Positions 29,801 to 42,600 of a stretch of DNA of 64,000 nt are shown piece after piece; the stretch's first letter is position 1, and each line of letters starts with the position of its first letter. The notes beneath the pieces are model-generated. The model had not been told where the DNA came from and ran no database searches. It saw only the letters and a program-made list of their open reading frames with translations. Origin of the DNA: Hippophae tibetana (lineage: Eukaryota; Streptophyta; Magnoliopsida; Rosales; Elaeagnaceae); assembly GCA_037013495.1 (NCBI GenBank), contig JAZDXN010000026.1, positions 5,270,001-5,334,000 of the forward strand, written 5' to 3'. A program made the translations under genes and the position numbers.

Positions 29801-32800
29801 TTCATTTTTCTTACTTCTGGTTTAATTCAATAGAGCTATATAGGAGATATTGGTGCCAACCTAGGGTTGTTTCTTTATATTTTCAATCAGTCTCTATTCT
29901 TCACAAAAAATAAGAGAAGAGAAAAAGAAATAGTATGTCGTTCACATTTTCAAAAACAACAAAACATTTGGTAATTATGAGTTACAAATTTCAAGAGAGA
30001 TAACTATTGACTCGGGTATCGAAACCACTACTATAATATAGCAACTCGAAGCTCGTATTAAATTACATAATATTTTTTGGTCCCGCCAAAGAAAATCGTT
30101 TTTGTACCCAAATTTATTCGTTTACATCACTTAATGGGTGTTTCAAGTTTGTGACGCACCATTTTCATTTTTCTTACTTCTGGTTTAATTCAATAGAGCT
30201 ATATAGGAGATATTGGTGCCGACCTAGGGTTGTTTCTTTATATTTTCAATCAGTCTCTATTCTTCACAAAAAATAAGAGAAGAGAAAAAGAAAGAGGATG
30301 TCGTTCGCATTTTCAAAGACAACAAAACATTTTGTCAATATGAGTTACAACTTTCAACGGAGATAAATTTTGACTCGGGTATCGAAACCGCTATTATAAT
30401 ATATCAAGTCAGAGCTCGTGTCAAATTACACAATATTTTTTAGTCCCACCAAGGAAAATCGTTTTTGTATCCAAATTAACACATTTACTTCACTTTCCGA
30501 GGGTTTAAAGTTTTTCACGCACCATTTTCATTTTACTTAGTGCTAGTTTAATTCAATAGAGCTATAGAGTAGATATTGGTGCCAACCTAGGGTTGTTTCT
30601 TTATATTTTCAATCAGTCTCTATTCTTCACAAAAAATAAGAGAAGAGAAAAAGAAAGAGTATGTCGTTCACATTTTCAAAAAGAACAAAACATTTGGTAA
30701 TTATGAGTTACAACTTTCAACATAGATAACTATTGACTCGGGTATCGAAACCAATATTATAATATACCAAATCGAAGCTCGTATTAAATTACATAATATT
30801 TTTTGGTCCCGCCAAAGAAAATCGTTTTTGTACCCAAATTTATTCGTTTACATCACTTAATGGGTGTTTAAAGTTTGTGACGCACCATTTTTATTTTTCT
30901 TACTTCTGGTTTAATTCAATAGAGCTATATAGGAGATATTGGTGCCGACCTAGGGTTGTTTCTTTATATTTTCAATCAGTCTCTATTCTTCACAAAAAAT
31001 AAGAGAAGAGAAAAAGAAAGAGGATGTCGTTCGCATTTTCAAAGACAACAAAACATTTTGTCAATATGAGTTACAACTTTCAACGGAGATAAATTTTGAC
31101 TCGGGTATCGAAACCGCTATTATAATATATCAAGTCAGAGCTCGTGTCAAATTAAACAATATTTTTTAGTCCCACCAAGGAAAATCGTTTTTGTATCCAA
31201 ATTAACACATTTACTTCATTTTCCGAGGGTTTAAAGTTTTTCACGCACCATTTTCATTTTACTTAGTGCTCGTTTAATTCAATAGAGCTATAGAGGAGAT
31301 ATTGGTTCCAACCTAGGGTTGTTTCTTTATATTTTCAATAAGTCTCTATTCTTCAAGAAAAAAATAAGAAAAGAGAAAAAGAAAGAGGATGTCGTTCACA
31401 TTTTCAAAAACAACAAAACATTTGGTAAGTATGAGTTACAGCTTTCAACGGAGATAAGTTTTGACTCGGGTATCGAAACCACTATTAATATATATCAAAT
31501 CGAAGATCGTATTAAATTACACAATATTTTTTGCTCTCGCCAAAGAAAATCGTTTTTGTACCCAAATTACATCGTTTACATCACTTAATAGGTGTTTAAA
31601 GTTTATGACGCACCATTTTCATTTTTCTTATTTCTGGTTTAATTCAATAGAGCTATATAGGAGATATTGTTGCCAACCTAGGGTTGTTTCTTTATATTTT
31701 CAATCAGTCTCTATTCTTCACAAAAAATAAGAGAAGAGAAAAAGAAAGAGTATGTCGTTCACATTTTCAAAAAGAACAAAACATTTGGTAATTATGAGTT
31801 ACAACTTTCAACAGAGATAACTATTGACTCGGGTATCGAAACCACTATTATAATATATCAAATCGAAGCTCGTATTAAATTACATAATATGTTTGGGTCC
31901 CGCCAAAGAAAATCGTTTTTGTACCCAAATTTATTCGTTTACATCACTTAATGGGTGTTTAAAGTTTGTGACGCACCATTTTCATTTTTCTTACTTCTGG
32001 TTTAATTCAATAGAGCTATGTAGGAGATATTGGTGCCAACCTAGGGTTGTTTCTTTATATTTTCAATCAGTCTATATTCTTCACAAAAAATAAGAGAAGA
32101 GAAAAAGAAAGAGGATGTCGTTCGCATTTTCAAAGACAACAAAACATTTTGTCAATATGAGTTACAACTTTCAACGGAGATAAATTTTGACTCGGGTATC
32201 GAAACCGCTATTATAATATATCAAGTCAGAGCTCGTGTCAAATTACACAATATGTTTTAGTCCCACCAAGGAAAATCGTTTTTGTACCCAAATTAACACA
32301 TTTACTTCACTTTCCGAGGGTTTAAAGTTTTTCACGCACCATTTTCATTTTACTTAGTGCTAGTTTAATTCAATAGACCTATAGAGGAGATATTGGTGCC
32401 AACCTAGGGTTGTTTCTTTATATTTTCAATAAGTCTCTATTCTTCAAGAAAAAAATAAGAAAAGAGAAAAAGAAAGAGGATGTCGTTCACATTTTCAAAA
32501 ACAACAAAACATTTGGTAAGTATGAGTTACAGCTTTCAACGGAGATAAGTTTTGACTCGGGTATCGAAACCACTATTAATATATATCAAATCGAAGATCG
32601 TATTAAATTACACAATATTTTTTGCTCTCGCCAAAGAAAATCGTTTTTGTACCCAAATTACATCGTTTACATCACTTAATAGGTGTTTAAAGTTTATGAC
32701 GCACCATTTTCATTTTTCTTATTTCTGGTTTAATTCAATAGAGCTATATAGGAGATATTGTTGCCAACCTAGGGTTGTTTCTTTATATTTTCAATCAGTC

Positions 32801-35370
32801 TCTATTCTTCACAAAAAATAAGAGAAGAGAAAAAGAAAGAGTATGTCGTTCACATTTTCAAAAAGAACAAAACATTTGGTAATTATGAGTTACAACTTTC
32901 AACAGAGATAACTATTGACTCGGGTATCGAAACCACTATTATAATATATCAAATCGAAGCTCGTATTAAATTACATAATATGTTTGGGTCCCGCCAAAGA
33001 AAATCGTTTTTGTACCCAAATTTATTCGTTTACATCACTTAATGGGTGTTTAAAGTTTGTGACGCACCATTTTCATTTTTCTTACTTCTGGTTTAATTCA
33101 ATAGAGCTATGTAGGAGATATTGGTGCCAACCTAGGGTTGTTTCTTTATATTTTCAATCAGTCTATATTCTTCACAAAAAATAAGAGAAGAGAAAAAGAA
33201 AGAGGATGTCGTTCGCATTTTCAAAGACAACAAAACATTTTGTCAATATGAGTTACAACTTTCAACGGAGATAAATTTTGACTCGGGTATCGAAACCGCT
33301 ATTATAATATATCAAGTCAGAGCTCGTGTCAAATTACACAATATGTTTTAGTCCCACCAAGGAAAATCGTTTTTGTACCCAAATTAACACATTTACTTCA
33401 CTTTCCGAGGGTTTAAAGTTTTTCACGCACCATTTTCATTTTACTTAGTGCTAGTTTAATTCAATAGACCTATAGAGGAGATATTGGTGCCAACCTAGGG
33501 TTGTTTCTTTATATTTTCAATAAGTCTCTATTCTTCAAGAAAAAAATAAGAAAAGAGAAAAAGAAAGAGGATGTCGTTCACATTTTCAAAAACAACAAAA
33601 CATTTGGTAAGTATGAGTTACAGCTTTCAACGGAGATAAGTTTTGACTCGGGTATCGAAACCACTATTAATATATATCAAATCGAAGATCGTATTAAATT
33701 ACACAATATTTTTTGGTCCCGCCAAAGAAAATCGTTTTTGTACCCAAATTACATCGTTTACTTCACTTAATAGGTGTTTAAAGTTTATGACGCACCATTT
33801 TCATTTTTCTTACTTCTGGTTTAATTCAATAGAGCTATATAGGAGATATTGGTGCCAACCTAGGGTTGTTTCTTTATATTTTCAATCAGTCTCTATTCTT
33901 CACAAAAAATAAGAGAAGAGAAAAAGAAATAGTATGTCGTTCACATTTTCAAAAACAACAAAACATTTGGTAATTATGAGTTACAACTTTCAAGAGAGAT
34001 AACTATTGACTCGGGTATCGAAACCACTATTATAATATAGCAACTCGAAGCTCGTATTAAATTACATAATATTTTTTGGTCCCGCCAAAGAAAATCGTTT
34101 TTGTACCCAAATTTATTCGTTTACATCACTTAATGGGTGTTTCAAGTGTGTGACGCACCATTTTCATTTTTCTTACTTCTGGTTTAATTCAATAGAGCTA
34201 TATAGGAGATATTGGTGCCGACCTAGGGTTGTTTCTTTATATTTTCAATCAGTCTCTATTCTTCACAAAAAATAAGAGAAGAGAAAAAGAAAGAGGATGT
34301 CGTTCGCATTTTCAAAGACAACAAAACATTTTGTCAATATGAGTTACAACTTTCAACGGAGATAAATTTTGACTCGGGTATCGAAACCGCTATTATAATA
34401 TATCAAGTCAGAGCTCGTGTCAAATTACACAATATTTTTTAGTCCCACCAAGGAAAATCGTTTTTGTATCCAAATTAACACATTTACTTCACTTTCCGAG
34501 GGTTTAAAGTTTTTCACGCACCATTTTCATTTTACTTAGTGCTCGTTTAATTCAATAGAGCTATAGAGGAGATATTGGTTCCAACCTAGGGTTGTTTCTT
34601 TATATTTTCAATAAGTCTCTATTCTTCAAGAAAAAAATAAGAAAAGAGAAAAAGAAAGAGGATGTCGTTCACATTTTCAAAAACAACAAAACATTTGGTA
34701 AGTATGAGTTACAGCTTTCAACGGAGATAAGTTTTGACTCGGGTATCGAAACCTCTAATAATATATATCAAATCGAAGATCGTATTAAATTACACAATAT
34801 TTTTTGGTCTCGCCAAAGAAAATCGTTTTTGTACCCAAATTACTTCGTTTACATCACTTAATAGGTGTTTAAAGTTTGTGACGCACCATTTTCATTTTTC
34901 TGATTTCTGGTTTAATTCAATAGAGCTATATAGGAGATATTGTTGCCAACCTAGGGTTGTTTCTTTATATTTTCAATCAGTCTCTATTCTTCACAAAAAA
35001 TAAGAGAAGAGAAAAAGAAAGAGTATGTCGTTCAAATTTTCAAAAAGAACAAAACATTTGGTAATTATGAGTTACAACTTTCAACAGAGATAACTATTGA
35101 CTCGGGTATCGAAACCACTATTATAATATATCAAATCGAAGCTAGTATTAAATTACATAATATGTTTGGGTCCCGCCAAAGAAAATCGTTTTTGTACCCA
35201 AATTTATTCGTTTACATCACTTAATGGGTGTTTAAAGTTTGTGACGCACCATTTTCATTTTTCTTACTTCTGGTTTAATTCAATAGAGCTATATAGGAGA
35301 TATTGGTGCCAACCTAGGGTTGTTTCTTTATATTTTCAATCAGTCTATATTCTTCACAAAAAATAAGAGA
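20819..35370 (+). repeat. Satellite domain dominated by A-B-C trimers
   Basis: Diagnostic monomers recur at multiples of the trimer or monomer length. Blocks near 22.6 and 24.8 kb repeat at 2181 bp (two trimers). Blocks near 25.9 and 29.5 kb repeat at 3636 bp. Blocks at 31.3, 32.4 and 33.5 kb repeat at 1091 bp. A variant A monomer carrying TTTTTTGCTCTCGCC and GATATTGTTGCC is common here. A subset of class B carries ATATGTTTGGGTCCCGCC. Two adjacent A-type half-monomers near 28.19 and 28.55 kb break the A-B-C order. Nothing other than satellite is present. Confidence 0.85.
31285..32375 (+). repeat. Representative A-B-C higher-order repeat unit (1091 bp)
   Basis: This trimer shows the higher-order unit clearly. 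Monomer A is 31285-31649 (365 bp): GAGCTATAGAGG start, CAATAAGTCTC, TTCAAGAAAAAAATAAG, ACTATTAATATATATC. Monomer B is 31650-32012 (363 bp): GAGCTATATAGG start (the B and C starts vary), CAATCAGTCTC, TTCACAAAAAATAAG, AAAAAGAACAAAAC, ACTTAATGGGTG. Monomer C is 32013-32375 (363 bp): TCGCATTTTCAAAGACAAC, CCGCTATTATAATATATC, AAGTCAGAGCTCGTGTC, CACTTTCCGAGGG and a TTAGTGCTAG tail. The same unit follows at 32376 and 33467, exactly 1091 bp apart. B and C differ from A throughout, so the array period is the trimer, not the monomer, over much of 1-35 kb. Confidence 0.93.
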
Positions 35371-38300
35371 AGAGAAAAAGAAAGAGGATGTCGTTCATAT
35401 TTTCAAAAACAACAAAATATTTTGTCAATATGAGTTACAAATTTCAACGGAGATAAGTTTTGACTCGGGTATCGGAACCACTATTATAATATATCAAATC
35501 GAAGGTCGTATTAAATTACACAATATTTTTAGGTCCGGCCAAAGAAAATCGTTTTTGTAACCAAATTAACACATTTACTTCACTTTCCGAGGGTTTAAAG
35601 TTTTTCACGCACCATTTTCATTTTACTTAGTGCTAGTTTAATTCAATAGAGCTATAGAGGAGATATTGGTGCCAACCTAGGGTTGTTTCTTTATATTTTC
35701 AATAAGTCTCTATTCTTCAAGAAAAAAATAAGAAAAGAGAAAAAGAAAGAGGATGTCGTTCACATTTTCAAAAACAAGAAAACATTTTGTAAGTATGAGT
35801 TACAGCTTTCAACGGAGATAAGTTTTGACTCGGGTATCGAAACCACTATTAATATATATCAAATCGAAGCTCGTATTAAATTACACAATATTTTTTGGTC
35901 CCGCCAAAGAAAATCGTTTTTGTACCCAAATTTATTCGTTTACATCACTTAATAGGTGTTTAAAGTTTGTGACGCACCATTTTCATTTTTCTTACTTCTG
36001 GTTTAATTCAATAGAGCTATATAGGAGATATTGGTGCCAACCTAGGGTTGTTTCTTTATATTTTCAATCAGTCTATATTCTTCACAAAAAATAAGAGAAG
36101 AGAAAAAGAAAGAGGATGTCGTTCATATTTTCAAAAACAACAAAACATTTTGTCAATATGAGTTACAAATTTCAACGGAGATAAGTTTTGACTCGGGTAT
36201 CGGAACCACTATTATAATATATCAAATCGAAGGTCGTATTAAATTACACAATATTTTTAGGTCCGGCCAAAGAAAATCGTTTTTGTAACCAAATTAACAC
36301 ATTTACTTCACTTTCCGAGGGTTTAAAGTTTTTCACGCACCATTTTCATTTTACTTAGTGCTAGTTTAATTCAATAGAGCTATAGAGGAGATATTGGTCC
36401 CAACCTAGGGTTGTTTCTTTATATTTTCAATAAGTCTCTATTCTTCAAGAAAAAAATAAGAAAAGAGAAAAAGAAAGAGGATGTCGTTCACATTTTCAAA
36501 AACAAGAAAACATTTTGTAAGTATGAGTTACAGCTTTCAACGGAGATAAGTTTTGACTCGGGTATCGAAACCACTATTAATATATATCAAATCGAAGCTC
36601 GTATTAAATTACACAATATTTTTTGGTCCCGCCAAAGAAAATCGTTTTTGTACCCAAATTACATCGTTTACATCACTTAATAGGTGTTTAAAGTTTGTGA
36701 CGCACCATTTTCATTTTTCTTATTTCTGGTTTAATTCAAAAGAGCTATATAGGAGATATTGGTGCCAACCTAGGGTTGTTTCTTTATATTTTCAATCAGT
36801 CTCTATTCTTTACAAAAAATAAGAGAAGAGAAAAAGAAAGAGTATGTCGTTCACATTTTCAAAAAGAACAAAACATTTGGTAATTATGAGTTACAACTTT
36901 CAACAGAGATAACTATTGACTCGGGTATCGAAACCACTATTATAATATATCAAATCGAAGCTCGTATTAAATTACATAATATGTTTTGGTCCCGCCAAAG
37001 AAAATCGTTTTTGTACCCAAATTTATTCGTTTACATCACTTAATGGGTGTTTAAAGTTTGTGACGCACCATTTTCATTTTTCTTACTTCTGGTTTAATTC
37101 AATAGAGCTATATAGCAGATATTGGTGCCAACCTAGGGTTGTTTCTTTATATTTTCAATCAGTCTGTATTCTTCACAAAAAATAAGAGAAGAGAAAAAGA
37201 AAGAGGATGTCGTTCGCATTTTCAAAGACAACAAAACATTTTGTCAATATGAGTTACAACTTTCAACGGAGATAAATTTTGACTCGGGTATCGAAACCGC
37301 TATTATAATATATCAAGTCAGAGCTCGTGTCAAACTACACAATATGTTTTAGTCCCACCAAGGAAAATCGTTTTGGTACCCAAATTAACACATTTACTTC
37401 ACTTTCCGAGGGTTTAAAGTTTTTCACGCACCATTTTCATTTTACTTAGTGCTAGTTTAATTCAATAGAGCTATAGAGGAGATATTGGTGCCAACCTAGG
37501 GTTGTTTCTTTATATTTTCAATCAGTCTCTATTCTTCACAAAAAATAAGAGAAGAGAAAAAGAAAGAGGATGTCGTTCGCATTTTCAAAGACAACAAAAC
37601 ATTTTGTCAATATGAGTTACAACTTTCAACGGAGATAAATTTTGACTCGGGTATCGAAACCGCTATTATAATATATCAAGTCAGAGCTCGTGTCAAATTA
37701 CACAATATGTTTTAGTCCCACCAAGGAAAATCGTTTTTGTATCCAAATTAACACATTTACTTCACTTTCCGAGGGTTTAAAGTTTTTCACGCACCATTTT
37801 CATTTTACTTAGTGCTAGTTTAATTCAATAGAGCTATAGAGGAGATATTGGTTCCAACCTAGGGTTGTTTCTTTATATTTTCAATAAGTCTCTATCCTTC
37901 AAGAAAAAAATATGAAAAGAGAAAAAGAAAGTGGATGTCGTTCACATTTTCAAAAACAACAAAACATTTGGTAAGTATGAGTTACAGCTTTCAACGGAGA
38001 TAAGTTTTGACTCGGGTATCGAAACCACTATTAATATATATCAAATCGAAGATCGTATTAAATTACACAATATTTTTTGGTCTCGCCAAAGAAAATCGTT
38101 TTTGTACCCAAATTACATCGTTTACATCACATAATAGGTGTTTAAAGTTTGTGACGCACCATTTTCATTTTTCTTATATCTGGTTTAATTCAATAGAGCT
38201 ATATAGGAGATATTGGTGCCAACCTAGGGTTGTTTCTTTATATTTTCAATCAGTCTCTATTCTTCACAAAAAATAAGAGAAGAGAAAAAGAAAGAGTATG

Positions 38301-39668
38301 TCGTTCACATTTTCAAAAAGAACAAAACATTTGGTAATTATGAGTTACAACTTTCAACAGAGATAACTATTGACTCGGGTATCGAAACCACTATTATAAT
38401 ATATCAAATCGAAGCTCGTATTAAATTACATAATATGTTTTGGTCCCGCCAAAGAAAATCGTTTTTGTACCCAAATTTATTCGTTTACATCACTTAATGG
38501 GTGTTTAAAGTTTGTGACGCACCATTTTCATTTTTCTTACTTCTGGTTTAATTCAATAGAGCTATATAGGAGATATTGGTGCCAACCTAGGGTTGTTTCT
38601 TTATATTTTCAATCAGTCTCTATTCTTCACAAAAAATAAGAGAAGAGAAAAAGAAAGAAGATGTCGTTCACATTTTCAAAGACAACAAAACATTTTGTCA
38701 ATATGAGTTACAACTTTCAACGGAGATAAATTTTGACTCGGGTATCGAAACCGCTCTTATAATATATCAAGTCAGAGCTCGTGTCAAATTACACAATATG
38801 TTATAGTCCCACCAAGGAAAATCGTTTTTGTACCCAAATTAACACATTTACTTCACTTTCCGAGGGTTTAAAGTTTTTCACGCACCATTTTCATTTTACT
38901 TAGTGCTAGTTTAATTCAATAGAGCTATAGAGGAGATATTGGTGCCAACCTAGGGTTGTTTCTTTATATTTTCAATAAGTCTCTATTCTTCAAGAAAAAA
39001 ATAAGAAAAGAGAAAAAGAAAGAGGATGTCGTTCACATTTTCAAAAACAACAAAACATTTGGTAAGTATGAGTTACAGCTTTCAACGGAGATAAGTTTTG
39101 ACTCGGGTATCGAAACCACTATTAATATATATCAAATCGAAGCTCGTATTAAATTACACAATATTTTTTGGTCCCGCCATAGAAAATCGTTTTTGTACCC
39201 AAATTACATCGTTTACATCACTTAATAGGTGTTTAAAGTTTGTGACGCACCATTTTCTTTTTTCTTACTTCTGGTTTAAATTATTAGAGCTATATAGGAG
39301 ATATTGGTGCCAACCTAGGGTTGTTTCTTTATATTTTCAATCAGTCTCTATTCTTCACAAAAAATAAGAGAAGGGAAAAAAAGAGGATGTCGTTCACATT
39401 TTCAAAAACAACAAAACATTTTGTCAATATGAGTTACAAATTTCAACGGAGATAAGTTTTGACTCGGGTATCGGAACCACTATTATAATATATCAAATCG
39501 AAGGTCGTATTAAATTACACAATATTTTTAGGTCCGGCCAAAGAAAATCGTTTTTGTAACCAAATTACATAGTTTACATCACTTAATTGCTGTTTAAAGT
39601 TTGTGATGCACCATTTTCATTTTCCTTACTTCTGGTTTTATTCAATAGAGCTATATAGGAGATATTGA
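35371..39668 (+). repeat. Satellite transition zone; class D monomers appear
   Basis: From about 35.4 kb a fourth monomer class appears, marked by ATGAGTTACAAATTTC, GGGTATCGGAACCAC, ATCGAAGGTCGTATT, GGTCCGGCC and TTTTTGTAACCAAATTA. At about 35.56 and 36.29 kb the D sequence changes after AACCAAATTA to a class C tail (ACACATTTACTTCAC), giving D/C chimeric monomers. Near 39.5 kb the D tail (CATAGTTTACATCAC) is retained. The chimeric monomer and its neighbour are repeated at 728 bp (35.68 and 36.41 kb). Confidence 0.8.
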
Positions 39669-42600
39669 TGCCGACCTAGGGTTGTTTCTTTATATTTTCA
39701 ATCAGTCTCTATTCTTCACAAAAAATAAGAGAAGAGAAAAAGAAAGAGGATGTCGTTCACGTTTTCAAAAACAACAAGACATTTTGTCAATATGAGTTCC
39801 AACTTTCAACGGAGATAACTTTTGACTCGGGTATCGAAACCGCTATTATAATATATCAAATCGGAGCTCGTTTCAAATTACACAATATGTTTTGGTCCCA
39901 CCAAGGAAAATCGTTTTTGTACCCAAATTCACACATTTACTTCACTTTCCGAGGGTTTAAAGTTTTTCACGCACCATTTTCATTTTACTTAGTGCTAGTT
40001 TAATTCAATAGAGCTATAGAGGAGATATTGGTGCCAACCTAGGGTTGTTTCTTTATATTTTCAATAAGTCTCTATTCTTCAAGAAAAAAATAAGAAAAGA
40101 GAAAAAGAAAGAGGATTTCGTTCACATTTTCAAAAACAACAAAACATTTGGTAAGTATGAGTTACAGCTTTCAACGGAGATAAGTTTTGCCTCGGGTATC
40201 GAAACCACTATTAATATATATCAAATCGAAGCTCGTATTAAATAAACAATATTTTTTGGTCCCGCCAAAGAAAATCGTTTTTGTACCCAAATTACATCGT
40301 TTACATCACTTAATAGGTGTTTCAAGTTTGTGACGCACCATTTTCATTTATCTTACTTCTGGTTTAATTCAATAGAGCTATATAGGAGATATTGGTGCCA
40401 ACCTAGGGTTGTTTCTTTATATTTTCAATTAGTCTCTATTCTTCACAAAAAATAAGAGAAGAGAAAAAGAAAGAGTATGTCGTTCACATTTTCAAAAACA
40501 ACAAAACATTTGGTAAATATGAGTTACAGCTTTCAATGGAGATAACTTTTGACTCGGGTATCGAAACCATTATTAACATATATCAAATCGAAGCTCGTAT
40601 TAAATTACATAATATTTTTTGGTCCCGCCAAAGAAAATCGTTTTTGTACCCAAATTTATTCGTTTACATCACTTAATAGGTGTTTAAAGTTTGTTACGCA
40701 CCATTTTCATTTTTCTTACTTTAGGTTTAATTCAATAGAGCTATATAGGAGATATTGGTGCCGACCTAGGGTTGTTTCTTTATATTTTCAATCAGTCTCT
40801 ATTCTTCACAAAAAATAAGAGAAGATAAAAAGAAAGAGGATGTCGTTCACATTTTCAAAAACAACAAAACATTTTGTCAATATGAGTTACAAATTTCAAC
40901 GGAGATAAGTTTTGACTCGGGTATCGGAACCACTATTATAATATATCAAATCGAAGGTCGTATTAAATTACACAATATTTTTTGGTCCGGCCAAAGAAAA
41001 TCGTTTTTGTAACCAAATTACATAGTTTACATCACTTAATGGCTGTTTAAAGTTTGTGATGCACCATTTTCATTTTCCTTACTTCTGGTTTAATTCAATA
41101 GAGCTATATAGGAGATATTGATGCCGACCTAGGGTTGTTTCTTTATATTTTCAATCAGTCTCTATTCTTCACAAAAAATAAGAGAAGAGAAAAAGAAAGA
41201 GGATGTCGTTCAAATTTTCAAAAACAACAAAACATTTGGTAAGTATGAGTTACAGCTTTCAACGGAGATAAGTTTTGACTCGGGTATCGAAACCACTATT
41301 AATATATATCAAATCGAAGCTCGTATTAAATTACATAATATTTTTTGGTCCCGCCAAAGAAAATCGTTTTTGTACCCAAATTTATTCGTTTACATCACTT
41401 AATAGGTGTTTAAAGTTTGTGACGCACCATTTTCATTTTTCTTACTTTAGGTTTAATTCAATAGAGCTATATAGGAGATATTGGTGCCGACCTAGGGTTG
41501 TTTCTTTATATTTTCAATCAGTCTCTATTCTTCACAAAAAATAAGAGAAGATAAAAAGAAAGAGGATGTCGTTCACGTTTTCAAAAACAACAAGACATTT
41601 TGTCAATATGAGTTCCAACTTTCAACGGAGATAACTTTTGACTCGGGTATCGAAACCGCTATTATAATATATCAAATCGGAGCTCGTTTCAAATTACACA
41701 ATATGTTTTGGTCCCACCAAGGAAAATCGTTTTTGTACCCAAATTCACACATTTACTTCACTTTCCGAGGGTTTAAAGTTTTTCACGCACCATTTTCATT
41801 TTACTTAGTGCTAGTTTAATTCAATAGAGCTATAGAGGAGATATTGGTGCCAACCTAGGGTTGTTTCTTTATATTTTCAATAAGTCTCTATTCTTCAAGA
41901 AAAAAATAAGAAAAGAGAAAAAGAAAGAGGATTTCGTTCACATTTTCAAAAACAACAAAACATTTGGTAAGTATGAGTTACAGCTTTCAACGGAGATAAG
42001 TTTTGCCTCGGGTATCGAAACCACTATTAATATATATCAAATCGAAGCTCGTATTAAATAAACAATATTTTTTGGTCCCGCCAAAGAAAATCGTTTTTGT
42101 ACCCAAATTACATCGTTTACATCACTTAATAGGTGTTTCAAGTTTGTGACGCACCATTTTCATTTATCTTACTTCTGGTTTAATTCAATAGAGCTATATA
42201 GGAGATATTGGTGCCAACCTAGGGTTGTTTCTTTATATTTTCAATTAGTCTCTATTCTTCACAAAAAATAAGAGAAGAGAAAAAGAAAGAGTATGTCGTT
42301 CACATTTTCAAAAACAACAAAACATTTGGTAAATATGAGTTACAGCTTTCAATGGAGATAACTTTTGACTCGGGTATCGAAACCATTATTAACATATATC
42401 AAATCGAAGCTCGTATTAAATTACATAATATTTTTTGGTCCCGCCAAAGAAAATCGTTTTTGTACCCAAATTTATTCGTTTACATCACTTAATAGGTGTT
42501 TAAAGTTTGTTACGCACCATTTTCATTTCTCTTACTTTAGGTTTAATTCAATAGAGCTATATAGGAGATATTGGTGCCGACCTAGGGTTGTTTCTTTATA

